Part shown: in pieces, positions 8,295-17,039 of the stretch
How positions within the stretch are numbered: position 1 is the first letter of the stretch
Layout: the number at the start of each line of letters is the position of its first letter
Source of the DNA: DATLLN01 sp963809205
GTDB lineage: Bacteria; Actinomycetota; Thermoleophilia; Gaiellales; JAICJC01
DNA: 64,000 nt
NCBI GenBank assembly: GCA_963809205.1
Contig: CAWEIS010000009.1
Coordinates: 62,001 to 126,000, forward strand
Direction: 5' to 3'
The notes under the pieces: model-generated
What the model saw: the letters and a program-made list of their open reading frames with translations, nothing else
What the model was told of the DNA's origin: nothing
The model's database searches: none
Translations under genes and position numbers: made by a program

Positions 8295-10196
8295 GTGGCA
8301 CGGCGTAAGGGGCTCGTCTCAGCGGTGGTGTGTGCGCTGCTCGCCGTCGTCGTGTCCGCACCGGCTGCCGGTGCCGCCGCCGGCAGCGCGTTCGTCCGCG
8401 TCAACCAGCTCGGCTACCCGCTGGGCGCGCCCAAGCGAGCGTTCCTGATGTCCAGCGCCGACCGCCCGGGCGCGGTGTTCCACGTCGTCGACGCCTCCGG
8501 CCGCACCGTGCTGTCGGGACAGGTCGGCGCCTCCACGGGCTCGTGGAGCGACGCCTATCCGAGCGTTCGCACGATCGACTTCTCGGCGCTGCGCCGAGCG
8601 GGCACGTTCACGATCACGGTCGGCGGCCCGGTCGCCGCAACCTCGCCGCCGTTTCGGATCGGCAGCGGCTCGACGGTCTACTCGACGGCGATCGCGAACG
8701 CGCGCCGCTTCTACGAGGTGCAGCGCGACGGCGCCGACTACGTGCCCTCGGCGCTGCGCACTGCGCCCGGGCACCTGAACGACGAGCACGCGATGACGTA
8801 CCTGACGCCCAAGGTCGACGGCGACGGGATCTTCGAGGGAGACCTGACACCGCTGGGCAAGCGCATCGACGCGTCGGGCGGCTGGTGGGACGCCGGCGAC
8901 TACCTCAAGTTCCTGCACGCGACCAGCTACACCGAGACGATCCTGGCGGCCGGCGTGCGCGACTTCCCCGGGCGGATGGGCGCCGGCGCGGGCGCCGGGA
9001 ACTTGACGGGCGAGGTGCGCTTCGGGGCCGAGTGGCTGCTGCGGATGTGGGACGACCGCACGCGCACCCTCTACTACCAGGTGGGCATCGGCTCGGGGAA
9101 TGACGACACGATCGGCGACCACGACATCTGGCGCCTGCCCCAGGACGACGACACGTATGGGGGCACCGACCCGCTGTACCGGTACATCCGCAACCGCCCG
9201 GTGTTCCGGGCGGGGCCGGCGGGATCGCCGATCAGCCCCAACCTGGCGGGCCGCGACAGCGCCGCGCTCGCGCTCTGCTACCAGGTGTTCCACCGCACGC
9301 ACCCGGTCTTCGCCGGCCGCTGTCTGCGCGCCGCGCGCCACATCTTTGCGCTCGCCGACACGCAGCCCACGGGCCGGCTGCTGACGGCCATCCCCTACGA
9401 CTACTACCCGGAGACCGAGTGGCGCGACGACCTCGAGCTGGGCGCCACCGAACTGGCTCGCGCCGAGATGGCCGCCGGCCGCGACCCGCATCACTACCTG
9501 GTCGCCGCGACGCGCTGGGCGCGCGCCTATGTGGATGGCCCGGACGATGCCGCCGACACGCTCAACCTGTACGACACCAGCGGGCTCGCGCACTACGAGC
9601 TGTACCGCGCGATCGGGCACGTGCACGATCGCGCCGGCTTCGCGATCACCCGGCCGGCGCTGCTGGCCGACATGCGCAAGGCGCTCGACCGGGCGGTCGC
9701 CCAGAGCATGACCGACCCGTTCCGGTTCGGGTTCGGCTGGGCGCAGTGGGACACCACGACGCACGGCGCCGGGCTCTCGGTGATGGCCAGCGAGTACGAC
9801 CAGCTGACCGGCACCCACCGCTACGCGGCGATCGGCACCGGCTGGCTCGACGACATCCTCGGGGCGAACGCCTGGGGCTCGTCGCTGATCATCGGCGACG
9901 GCACCGAGTACCCGCACTGCCCGCAGCACCAGGTGGCGAACATCGCCGGGTCGCTTGACGGCTCCGCGCCGGTGCTGGCCGGCGCCGCGGTCGAGGGGCC
10001 GAACGGTGAGACGGCGCGCGGCAGGGTGCAGCACATGCGTCTCTGCCCCGGCGACGGCGCCGACCGCTTCGCGCAGTTCAACAACGAGGCGCTGTTCAAG
10101 GACGACGTCCAGTCGTATCCGACGGTGGAGCCCGCGATCGATCTGACGGCGACCAGCCCGCTGGCGTTTGCTCGCCAGGCATCGGGTCTCTACTAG
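8295..10196 (+). CDS. Secreted glycoside hydrolase family 9 enzyme with N-terminal Ig-like domain
   Basis: 633 residues from a GTG start. Residues 1-30 are a signal peptide (cleavage after GAAAG). An Ig-like cellulase N-terminal domain spans about 32-122 (VRVNQLGYPLGAPKRAFL). The GH9 (alpha/alpha)6 catalytic domain follows: GGWWDAGDYLKF carries the catalytic-base Asp pair (Asp199, Asp202), GANAWGSSLIIGDG and the His/Tyr-containing YPHCPQHQ are the conserved late motifs, and the acid Glu is expected in SYPTVEPAIDL (Glu about 612). It should cut beta-1,4-glucan or glucosamine-containing polymers outside the cell; exo-glucosaminidase versus endoglucanase cannot be decided. The palindrome at 8259-8275 is likely its operator. 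It has no carbohydrate-binding module. Confidence 0.85.
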   Translation: MARRKGLVSAVVCALLAVVVSAPAAGAAAGSAFVRVNQLGYPLGAPKRAFLMSSADRPGAVFHVVDASGRTVLSGQVGASTGSWSDAYPSVRTIDFSALRRAGTFTITVGGPVAATSPPFRIGSGSTVYSTAIANARRFYEVQRDGADYVPSALRTAPGHLNDEHAMTYLTPKVDGDGIFEGDLTPLGKRIDASGGWWDAGDYLKFLHATSYTETILAAGVRDFPGRMGAGAGAGNLTGEVRFGAEWLLRMWDDRTRTLYYQVGIGSGNDDTIGDHDIWRLPQDDDTYGGTDPLYRYIRNRPVFRAGPAGSPISPNLAGRDSAALALCYQVFHRTHPVFAGRCLRAARHIFALADTQPTGRLLTAIPYDYYPETEWRDDLELGATELARAEMAAGRDPHHYLVAATRWARAYVDGPDDAADTLNLYDTSGLAHYELYRAIGHVHDRAGFAITRPALLADMRKALDRAVAQSMTDPFRFGFGWAQWDTTTHGAGLSVMASEYDQLTGTHRYAAIGTGWLDDILGANAWGSSLIIGDGTEYPHCPQHQVANIAGSLDGSAPVLAGAAVEGPNGETARGRVQHMRLCPGDGADRFAQFNNEALFKDDVQSYPTVEPAIDLTATSPLAFARQASGLY

Positions 10197-10233
10197 CGTC
10201 ACCGCGGGCGGATCCGCGGGTAGCATCCCGCCG

Positions 10234-11631
10234 ATGCCGCAGCCAGACGACGAGACCCGTTACCGGGCGCGGAGCCTGTGGCTGGACGGCATCGACGGGC
10301 CGCTGGACGCGCGGCCGTCGCTGCCAGGAGACGCGGACTACGACGTGGCGATCGTCGGCGCCGGGTTCACCGGCCTGTGGTCGGCGTACTACCTGAAGCA
10401 GCTGCAGCCCGACCTGCGCGTCGTCGTACTGGAGCGCGAGATCGCGGGGTACGGCCCGTCGGGCAGGAACGGCGGCTGGGCGTCGGGAGGTGTCGCGGGC
10501 ACCGCATCCGTCTACGAAAAGCGCCACGGCGCCGACGCGGTGCGCCGGGCGCAGCGGGAGACCTATACGACGATCGAGGAGATCGGCCGCGTCGCCGCCG
10601 CGGAGGGCATCGACTGCGGGTTCGACCATGCTGGGGCGCTGTTCGTCGCGACCAGCGAGCCGCAGCGCCGGCGCCTGCTGGCGCGCGTCCACGATGCCCA
10701 CGCGCGCGGCGCCACCCCCGCCGACGTCGCGCTGCTGCACGCCGACGAGGTCGACCGCCGGGTGCATGTCGCCGGCCGTCTGGCCGCCAGCTACACCCCG
10801 CACGCGGCGCGGATCGATCCCGCCCGCCTCGTCCGCGGGTTGGCCTCGGCGTGCGAGCGCCTCGGCGTGGTCGTGCACGAGCACACGGAGGTGCTCGAGC
10901 TTGAACCCGGCCGCGTCCGCTGCGCGCAGGGCACCGTCAATGCGGGCACCGTCCTACGTGCGACCGAGGCGTACACGGCGCAGCTGCCGGGCGAGGGCCG
11001 GAGGTTCCTGCCCCTCTACTCGCTGATGGTCGCGACGGAGCGGCTGCCGGACGACGTATGGGCCGAGATCGGCTGGGACGGCGGGGTGCTGGTCTCCGAC
11101 CTGCGCCACCTGTTCTTCTACGCGCAGCGCACGACGGACGGCCGCATCGCGATCGGCGGCCGCGGCGCGCCGTACCGGCTGGACTCGCCGATCAGCGAGC
11201 AGCACGAGCGCAACGACGCGGTCAAGCATCGGCTGCGGCGCACGCTCGACCGCCACTTCCCGGCGACGTCGAAGGCAGCGATCACCCACCATTGGGGCGG
11301 CCCGCTGGGCGTCCCTCGCGACTGGTGCATGAGCGTCAGCTTCGATCCCGCGACCGGGTTCGGCTGGGCCGGCGGGTACGCCGGGCACGGCGTGGTGGCG
11401 GCCAACGTCTCCGGGCGCACTCTGGCCGATCTGGTGCTGGGCCGCAACACCGACCTGGTGTCCTTGCCCTGGGTCAACCACCAGAGCCCCAAGTGGGAGC
11501 CCGAGCCGCTGCGCTTCGCCGCCTCGCGGGCGATCGTCTCGGTCTTGGGCAGCGCCGACCGCTACGAGGACTCGACCGGGAAGCCCGCCCGGCGGACGGC
11601 GATTGTGGCGCCGTTCATGCCGCCCCACTAG
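10234..11631 (+). CDS. FAD-dependent oxidoreductase, DadA/glycine oxidase-like
   Basis: 465 residues from the ATG at 10234; an earlier in-frame start would lie inside the GH9 gene. A dinucleotide-binding motif VAIVGAGFTGLWSAYYL is at residues about 38-54, and the D-amino-acid dehydrogenase-type segment GRNGGWASGG follows. The C-terminal GWAGGYAGHGVVAANVSGRTLADL is the FAD-contacting motif of the DAO superfamily. It probably oxidises an amine or amino acid in the cytoplasm, passing electrons to O2 or a carrier. Relatives are often annotated gamma-glutamylputrescine oxidase. It stands alone, 37 bp after the GH9 gene. Confidence 0.8.
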   Translation: MPQPDDETRYRARSLWLDGIDGPLDARPSLPGDADYDVAIVGAGFTGLWSAYYLKQLQPDLRVVVLEREIAGYGPSGRNGGWASGGVAGTASVYEKRHGADAVRRAQRETYTTIEEIGRVAAAEGIDCGFDHAGALFVATSEPQRRRLLARVHDAHARGATPADVALLHADEVDRRVHVAGRLAASYTPHAARIDPARLVRGLASACERLGVVVHEHTEVLELEPGRVRCAQGTVNAGTVLRATEAYTAQLPGEGRRFLPLYSLMVATERLPDDVWAEIGWDGGVLVSDLRHLFFYAQRTTDGRIAIGGRGAPYRLDSPISEQHERNDAVKHRLRRTLDRHFPATSKAAITHHWGGPLGVPRDWCMSVSFDPATGFGWAGGYAGHGVVAANVSGRTLADLVLGRNTDLVSLPWVNHQSPKWEPEPLRFAASRAIVSVLGSADRYEDSTGKPARRTAIVAPFMPPH

Positions 11632-11669
11632 GAGCGCGTGTAGAGTCGGCCTCCGACAAGGGGGTTTTC

Positions 11670-12134
11670 ATGCGCAAGATGCTCGTGCTCCTCGCCGTCG
11701 CCGCGGTCGCCGTGGTCGCGGCCACCGCGGCGTTCGCAGGCGGCGCGCCGGGGCTGACCGCCCCGCGCGTGATCCACGTCGTCGAGCGGCCGGTCACCGA
11801 CCAGGTGATCGACATCGGCGCCAAGGGCGACTCGCCCGGCGATCAGCTGCCGTTCGCCAACCCGATCTACGACGGCTCGAACAGCCACCGGGTCGGCTCC
11901 GACCAGGGCAACTGCGTCCGCGCCAGCACGTCCCAGGGCCGCTGGGAGTGCATGTGGACGACGTTCCTGCGGGGCGGCCAGATCACCGTGGAGGGTCCGT
12001 TCATCGACTCGAAGACGAACACCGTGCTGGCGGTGACCGGCGGCACCGGTGCGTTCCGCAACACGCGCGGGCAGATGCTGCTGCACGTCCGCGCCGACGG
12101 CAACTTCGACTTCGTGTTCTCACTGCTGCCATAA
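11670..12134 (+). CDS. Secreted allene-oxide-cyclase-barrel (dirigent-like) protein
   Basis: 154 residues from the ATG at 11670, with AAGGGGG as ribosome-binding site 6-7 bases upstream. Residues 1-23 form a signal peptide ending ATAAFAGG. The mature part follows the AOC-barrel pattern: GDSPGDQLPFANPIYD, GNCVRAS, WECMWTTFLRGGQITVEG and VTGGTGAFRNTRGQM. Two Cys residues in the middle may pair. Such proteins are common and multicopy in soil actinobacteria, but their role there is not known. The gene ends just before a large palindrome that separates it from a convergent gene. Confidence 0.75.
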   Translation: MRKMLVLLAVAAVAVVAATAAFAGGAPGLTAPRVIHVVERPVTDQVIDIGAKGDSPGDQLPFANPIYDGSNSHRVGSDQGNCVRASTSQGRWECMWTTFLRGGQITVEGPFIDSKTNTVLAVTGGTGAFRNTRGQMLLHVRADGNFDFVFSLLP

Positions 12135-12146
12135 CGCATATCCCAC

Positions 12147-12188
12147 GGGGTCAGGATCCTTGGCACATGTGCCAAGGATCCTGACCCC
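12147..12188. terminator. Perfect 21-bp-arm palindrome between convergent genes
   Basis: The 42-bp stretch is its own reverse complement, beginning GGGGTCAGGATCC, with centre GGCACATGTGCC and ending GGATCCTGACCCC. It lies 12 bp after the AOC-barrel stop and 16 bp before the stop of the convergent dehydrogenase, so it likely ends transcription from both sides. Its outer GGGGTCA/TGACCCC ends recall the repeats at 6.0 and 25.2 kb. Confidence 0.75.
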
Positions 12189-12204
12189 TGGCACACACAG
12201 CGCG

Positions 12205-13575
12205 CTAACGCGGGAAGATCACTCCGGGGTTGAGCACCCCGGCGGGGTCGAGCGCGTCCTTGACGGCCCGCATCGCGGCGATGTCCGCCGGCGAGCGGCC
12301 GAGGTGCAGGAACGGCGCCTTGGCGACGCCGACGCCGTGCTCCGCGCTGATCGAGCCGCCCATCTGGGCGACCAGGCCGAGCACCGTCTCGTCGACCCGC
12401 TCGTCGTCGGGAGCCGGGCCGATCACGTTGACGTGCATGTTGCCGTCGCCGACGTGCCCGTACGTGTAGACGCGGAAGGACGGGTCGAGCGCCTCGACCG
12501 CCCGCTCGCAGCGGGGGATGAACTCGCCGAGCACGCCGGGCTGCAGCGTGACGTCCAGCTTGTGCGGCGGGATCCCGGTGGAGGCGACCGCCACGGAGTG
12601 GCCTTCGCGCAGCGCCCACAGCGAGGCGCGCCCGGCGACGTCGTCGGCCAGCAGCGCATCCTCGACCCCGTCGAGGTCGGCGACCGCCGCGGCCAGGATG
12701 TCCTCCTGGGGCGCGTCCCCCGCGGCCTCCGCCAGCAGGTAGGCGCCGTGCGGGTCGGGCATGGGCAGCGGCCGGGTCAGGTGATCGCACGCCAGCTGCA
12801 TGCCGCTCTGCAGCATCAGCTCGATCGCCTCGACCGACGGCACGCGAAGCAGCGCCGAGCTGGCGGCGACCGCCGAGTCGATGCCCGGGAGCGCGATCAG
12901 CGCCGTCGCCCGCAGCCGGGGCCGGGGGATCAGGCGCAGCCGGACGCGCGTGATCACGGCCAGCGTGCCTTCGCTACCGACCAGCAGGCCGGGCAGGTCG
13001 TAGCCGACGTTGTCCTTGAGCAGCCCGCGCAGCCTGGACACGACGGCACCGGACGGCAGCACGGCCTCCATCCCGACCACCTGCGCGCGCGTCGACCCGA
13101 ACCGCACGGCCGTCGTGCCGCCGGCGTTGGTCGCCGCCATCCCGCCGATCGTGGCCGAGTCGCGTGCGCCGAAGTCCACCGCCACCCGCAGGTCGTGGCG
13201 GCCGGCCGCCGCCTGCACAGCCGCCAGCGTAGCGCCCGCCCCGACCGTGACCTGGCGGGTCAGCGGGTCGACCTCGCCCATCTCGGACAGCAGCACGGTG
13301 GACAGCACGACCTCGCCGCCGCGGGGCACGCTGCCGCCGACCAGTCCGGTGTTGCCTCCCTGGGGTACAACGGGAATGCCGTTGACTGCCAGCAGCTGCA
13401 GCACCTCGCGCGCCTCCTCGGCCGAGCGGGGCCGGACGACGCATGCGGCGGTCCCGCGGAAGCGCCCGGTCCAGTCCAGCTCGTGCGACGCGCGCAGGTC
13501 CGCGTCGACCAGGACGTTCTCGGCGCCGACGACGTCGGCCAGCCGCTCGATCGGTGCGGGTCGCGATGCGGTCAT
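12205..13575 (-). CDS. FAD-linked oxidase, GlcD/D-lactate dehydrogenase family
   Basis: 456 residues from the ATG complementing 13573-13575; an upstream extension would run into the opposite gene. The PCMH-type FAD domain carries VVPQGGNTGLVGGSVP (about 85-100) and DFGARDSATIGGMAATNAGG. The C-terminal part has VYTYGHVGDGNMHVN and ISAEHGVGVAKAPFL, diagnostic of glycolate oxidase/D-lactate dehydrogenase family enzymes. It oxidises a 2-hydroxy acid such as D-lactate, glycolate or 2-hydroxyglutarate. No glcE/glcF partner is adjacent, so a single-subunit dehydrogenase is likely. It is divergent from the threonine dehydratase family gene with only 24 bp between starts. Confidence 0.85.
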   Translation of the reverse strand: MTASRPAPIERLADVVGAENVLVDADLRASHELDWTGRFRGTAACVVRPRSAEEAREVLQLLAVNGIPVVPQGGNTGLVGGSVPRGGEVVLSTVLLSEMGEVDPLTRQVTVGAGATLAAVQAAAGRHDLRVAVDFGARDSATIGGMAATNAGGTTAVRFGSTRAQVVGMEAVLPSGAVVSRLRGLLKDNVGYDLPGLLVGSEGTLAVITRVRLRLIPRPRLRATALIALPGIDSAVAASSALLRVPSVEAIELMLQSGMQLACDHLTRPLPMPDPHGAYLLAEAAGDAPQEDILAAAVADLDGVEDALLADDVAGRASLWALREGHSVAVASTGIPPHKLDVTLQPGVLGEFIPRCERAVEALDPSFRVYTYGHVGDGNMHVNVIGPAPDDERVDETVLGLVAQMGGSISAEHGVGVAKAPFLHLGRSPADIAAMRAVKDALDPAGVLNPGVIFPR

Positions 13576-13599
13576 CGGGCTGCCGGGTAGGATCGCACG

Positions 13600-14577
13600 A
13601 TGGCGACGGTGACGATCCCGGGACTGGACGACGTCAGAGCCGCGCGCGAAACGGTGCGCGGACTCGTCCACGAGACGCCGGTGCTGTCGTCCAGCACGCT
13701 GTCCGAGATGGTGGGCGCGCCCGTCTGGCTGAAGGCCGAGTTGTTCCAGCGGGTGGGCGCGTTCAAGGCGCGCGGCGCGTTCAACCGGGTCGCCGCATTG
13801 ACCGAGGAGGAGCGCCGCCGCGGCGTGATCGCGATCTCGGCCGGCAACCACGCCCAGGCGCTGGCGCTGGCCGCCCGCGAGTACGGGGTCGACGCGCTGA
13901 TCGTGATGTGGCGCGACGCCAGCGAGACGAAGATCGCCGCCACGCTCGGCTACGGCGCGTCCGTCGACACCGAGTCCGCCGGCAGCCTGGAGGCGCTGGC
14001 GCGGATGCGCGAGCTGCAGGCCGAGACCGGGCGGGTGCTCGTCCACCCCTACGACGATCCGTTGGTGATCGCCGGCCAGGGCACCGTCGGCCTGGAGCTG
14101 GTCGAGCAGGTGCCAGACCTGGACGTCGTGATCGTGCCCGTCGGCGGCGGCGGCCTGGTCTCGGGGATCACGGTCGCGGTCAAGGCGCTGCGCCCGGGGA
14201 CGCGGATCATCGCCGTCGAGCCGGTCGGCTCCGACGCCGTCCGCCTCGGCCTCGAGGCCGGCCAGCCGGTGCCGCTCTCACCCGCGGTGACGATCGCGGA
14301 CGCCCTGCGTTCGCCGGTCGCCGGCGAGATCGCCCTCGAGGTGCTCGGCCGGCATCTGGACGACCTCGTTCTGGTCACCGAGGACGAGATCCGCGAGGGG
14401 ATGCGGTTCCTCTACAGCCGGGCAAAGCTGGCGTGCGAGGGCGGCGGGGCAGCGGGTGTCGCCGCGCTGCTGGCCGGCAAGGTCGACGTGGCCGGCCGCA
14501 CCGGCGTGGCGTGCATCATCTCGGGTGGCAACGTCTCACCCGAGGTCGCCGCCGAGGTGCTCGCCGAGCGTTCCTAA
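13600..14577 (+). CDS. Threonine dehydratase/serine racemase family PLP enzyme
   Basis: 325 residues, fold-type II PLP enzyme. The cofactor Lys is Lys56 in RVGAFKARGAF, the SAGNHAQ loop binds substrate, and the Gly-rich VGGGGLVSG loop binds the PLP phosphate. There is no C-terminal ACT-like regulatory domain, so it is the short catabolic type (TdcB-like) or a serine racemase/threo-3-hydroxyaspartate dehydratase. It makes 2-oxobutanoate from threonine, or pyruvate from serine, in the cytoplasm. Its 3' end overlaps the end of the convergent carboxypeptidase gene. Confidence 0.85.
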   Translation: MATVTIPGLDDVRAARETVRGLVHETPVLSSSTLSEMVGAPVWLKAELFQRVGAFKARGAFNRVAALTEEERRRGVIAISAGNHAQALALAAREYGVDALIVMWRDASETKIAATLGYGASVDTESAGSLEALARMRELQAETGRVLVHPYDDPLVIAGQGTVGLELVEQVPDLDVVIVPVGGGGLVSGITVAVKALRPGTRIIAVEPVGSDAVRLGLEAGQPVPLSPAVTIADALRSPVAGEIALEVLGRHLDDLVLVTEDEIREGMRFLYSRAKLACEGGGAAGVAALLAGKVDVAGRTGVACIISGGNVSPEVAAEVLAERS

Positions 14578-15600
14578 CGGTCGGTCGGGCGAAGCCGTAG
14601 TCGAGCAGGCGCTCCGCCATCGTGAACTCGTCCCCGTCGGCGTGCAGCACGATCGCGATCAGCGTGTGTCCCTTGCGGGTCGCAGCTGCCGCAAGGCATG
14701 AGCCGGCGAGATCGGTGTACCCGGTCTTCAGCCCGCGCGCGCCCGCGTACGCCACAGCAGCTTGTTGTGGTTGACCCAGGTCTGGTGACGCGGCGCGGGC
14801 GCGGTGCGCCGGCTGACGATGTGCGACAGCACGGGGTCGCGCAGCACGTACCGGCCGAGGTCGGCGAGATCCCAGGCGGACGAGTGGTTGCCGGTGTCGT
14901 AGAGGCCCGACGGGTTCGAGAAGGCCGAGTCGCGCAGGCCGAGCACGCGGGCGCGGGCGTTCATCCGGCGGACGAAGGCCGGCACCGTCCCGCTGCGCAT
15001 GTGGGCCAGCGTGTTGGCCGCGTCGTTGCCCGAGACCATCAGCAGGCCCTGCAGCAGCTGGCCGACGGTGATGTGCTGGTTCGGCTTCAGGTAGATGCTG
15101 GACTGCCCGATCCCCAGCCACGCTTTCCGGATCGTGATCATGTGGGACAGCTCCTTCGGACTCGGCGCGAACGCGACCGCCGTCATCAGCTTGGTCAGGC
15201 TGGCGATCGGCAGCTCCAGGTGCGGGCGCCGCGCCCACACCACCCGCCCGGTCTTCGCGTCGACCACGATGCCGCCGCGGACGTGGACGCCCTTCACCCT
15301 GGCGGCCGCCGCGTGCGACTCGTCCAGGGGCGGCAGCGCCGCCGCCTTCTCCTGGCGCGCGGCCTTGGGGTGCCCTTGCCCGCCGAGCGAGGCGAACGGC
15401 TCGGTCACCGGGGGCACGACGGCGCCCAGCGTCTCGGTGCTCGCGGGCCCGGCCTGGGCCGTGTGCCCGCTTGCCTGGTACAGCACCACGCCGCCGGCGG
15501 CGACGGCGCCCAGCAGCACGGCCACCATCAGCAGCCGGAGCAGCGCGCGACGGAAACGCGACCGGTGAGGCGGCTCGACGAAGGAGAGCGGGGCAGACAT
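14516..15600 (-). pseudogene. D-alanyl-D-alanine carboxypeptidase (PBP5/DacA type), one frameshift
   Basis: Start MSAPLSF at 15600. A cytoplasmic stretch and one membrane helix (about 20-42) anchor it, then the penicillin-binding domain follows: active-site SLTK (SxxK), SGND (SxN), and, in another frame, KTGYTD (KTG). The switch occurs near 14750, where one base is missing between LLWR and YAGARGLKTG. All three catalytic motifs are intact and no stop occurs elsewhere, so a sequencing error or very recent loss is likely. After correction it is about 360 residues; the last 20 basic residues overlap the convergent dehydratase gene. Role: trimming of the peptidoglycan pentapeptide outside the membrane. 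Confidence 0.8.
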
Positions 15601-15620
15601 CCGTCCAGTAGGGTTGCACA

Positions 15621-16196
15621 GTGGCCCGTCGTCACGATGCCACCGCACCGGACGCCACGTTCGACCTGGTCGAACGGCTGGCCGAACGCCGGACGTCACG
15701 CCGGCCTCCGGCACGGCCGTTGCGCTGGTCGTCGAGGTCGCGCTGTCGCTGATCACCAAGGCGGCGAGCGCGGTCGGCGGCGACCTGGGCCGGCTCGGGA
15801 GGCGTCCTGGCGCAGGCCGACAACCTGCGCGAGCGCGTCCTGCGCTGCGGCGATGCGGTCGAGCTGAGCTACGTGGCTGCGATGGAGGCGCTCGCGGGCG
15901 AAAGCGGCGAGGGCGTTCTCGAGGAGCGGCTGCGGTCCGCGGTCGAGGCGCTGGTCGATCTCGCCACGCAGGCCGAGACCACGGCGGAGCTGGCCGCCGA
16001 GACGTCGACGGGCTGCGATCCCGCCCACCGGGCCGATGCGACGGTCGCCGCGCTGTTCTGCGACGCCGCCGTCCGGTCGTGCGCGCACCTCGTCGAGCTC
16101 AACCTGACGACGACGCCCGACGACCGATCGACCGGCGAGCTGCGCCTGATGATCGAGTCCGTTCGGGCGTCGACATCGCGCGCTCTGTCCGAGTAG
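15621..16196 (+). pseudogene. Cyclodeaminase/cyclohydrolase family protein with two compensating frameshifts
   Basis: The GTG start gives ATFDLVERLAE, then near 15685 the reading moves to a second frame (TPDVTPASGTAVALVVEVAL) and near 15795 back to the first (GSGGVLAQADNLRERVL to the end SRALSE). Joined, this is a 190-residue helical protein of the formiminotransferase-cyclodeaminase C-terminal family, whose usual opening is a Pro-Gly-Gly/Ala-rich helix after a short N-terminal helix. Members bind folate (methenyl-THF cyclohydrolase or formimino-THF cyclodeaminase). The region between the shifts keeps sensible protein, so these are single-base indels. It lies between the divergent carboxypeptidase and the sigma factor operon. 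Confidence 0.6.
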
Positions 16197-16212
16197 CGGA
16201 TACGCTTGTGAC

Positions 16213-16776
16213 ATGTCGGCCGAAGCGGAGGTCGTGGTCTCGCTCGTCGCGAGATGCCGGTCGGGGGATCAGGACGCATGGGCGCAGCTCGTGCGCATGT
16301 ACTCGCGCTACGTGTTCGCGATCTGCCAGCAGGGCTTCCGGCTGAGCGACGCCGACGCCGAGGACGTGTTCCAGGACGTGTTCGTCCGGGTCTACGAGCA
16401 CCTCAACGACATCCGCGACGACGCATCGATGCGGGCCTGGATCGGCCAGGTCACCCGCCGTTTGTGCCTCGATTGGCTGCGCGCCGCGAAGCGGTCGCCG
16501 GTCACCGAGGACGAGTGGGAGGCGCCCGACCCCGACGACGCGCTGGAGCGGGTCGAGCTGGCGATGGACGTCGATCGGATGATGGCCGAGCTCTCCGAGA
16601 ACTGCGCGGAGATCCTCGACCGCTTCTTCCGCCGCGACGAGAGCTACGCCGTCATCGGCAATGCGCTCAGCATCCCGGCCGGCACGATCGCCAGCCGGAT
16701 CTCGCGCTGTCTGAGCCGGCTGCGCGAGCTGTTGGAGGGAAGATCGAAGTCAACGCAGGCGTCTGGTGAGACATGA
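16213..16776 (+). CDS. ECF-type RNA polymerase sigma factor
   Basis: 187 residues. Sigma region 2 is at about 25-95: QLVRMYSRYVFAICQQGF, DAEDVFQDVFVRVYEHL, RAWIGQVTRRLCLDWLRAAKR. A linker (TEDEWEAPDPDD) leads to region 4 at about 125-178, with the helix-turn-helix SYAVIGNALSIPAGTIASRISRCL. No C-terminal extension is present. It heads a four-gene operon whose members overlap (16773, 17036, 17853). There is no classical anti-sigma (ZAS or membrane) gene, so control may come from the small protein, the subtilase or the GAF protein. Confidence 0.9.
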   Translation: MSAEAEVVVSLVARCRSGDQDAWAQLVRMYSRYVFAICQQGFRLSDADAEDVFQDVFVRVYEHLNDIRDDASMRAWIGQVTRRLCLDWLRAAKRSPVTEDEWEAPDPDDALERVELAMDVDRMMAELSENCAEILDRFFRRDESYAVIGNALSIPAGTIASRISRCLSRLRELLEGRSKSTQASGET

Positions 16777-17039
16777 TGAGTGACAACGAGATGGACGAAC
16801 GGATGCTGGGACGCCTGATCGCCGCGCTGCCCGCCGCGCCCGAGAACTGGGAGCGGGCCGCGATCGAGATGCCCGCGTTCCGCCGAGCCGCCGACCAGGT
16901 GCTGGCGCTCGCGGAGACCGACGCGGAGTTCCATGCAGAGCTGGTCGCCGATCTCGAGGCGGCGCTGCGCCGGGCCGGCCACGAGCCGAACCCCGCGCTG
17001 CGCGCAGCCGTTCGTCACCGTCTCGCCGACCGGCAGTGA
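16773..17039 (+). CDS. Small helical protein in the sigma/subtilase operon
   Basis: 88 residues, starting 3 bases inside the sigma gene (ATGA). It is acidic, probably all-helical, with no Cys, no His-Cys zinc motif and no membrane segment. The recognisable stretch is RLIAALPAAPENWERAAIEMPAFRRA, then ALRRAGHEPNPALRAAV. Its place directly after the sigma factor is where anti-sigma factors usually sit, so a cytosolic regulatory partner is possible, but nothing in the sequence proves it. I do not recognise the family. Confidence 0.65.
   Translation: MMSDNEMDERMLGRLIAALPAAPENWERAAIEMPAFRRAADQVLALAETDAEFHAELVADLEAALRRAGHEPNPALRAAVRHRLADRQ

Noticed and set aside
8319..10226. 635-codon minus-strand frame opposite the GH9 gene
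   Set aside because: Shadow frame; the plus strand has complete GH9 motifs and a signal peptide.
16773..17039. Zinc-binding anti-sigma factor in the sigma/subtilase operon
   Set aside because: The small protein lacks the HxxxCxxC motif and any membrane helix; it was left as unknown.
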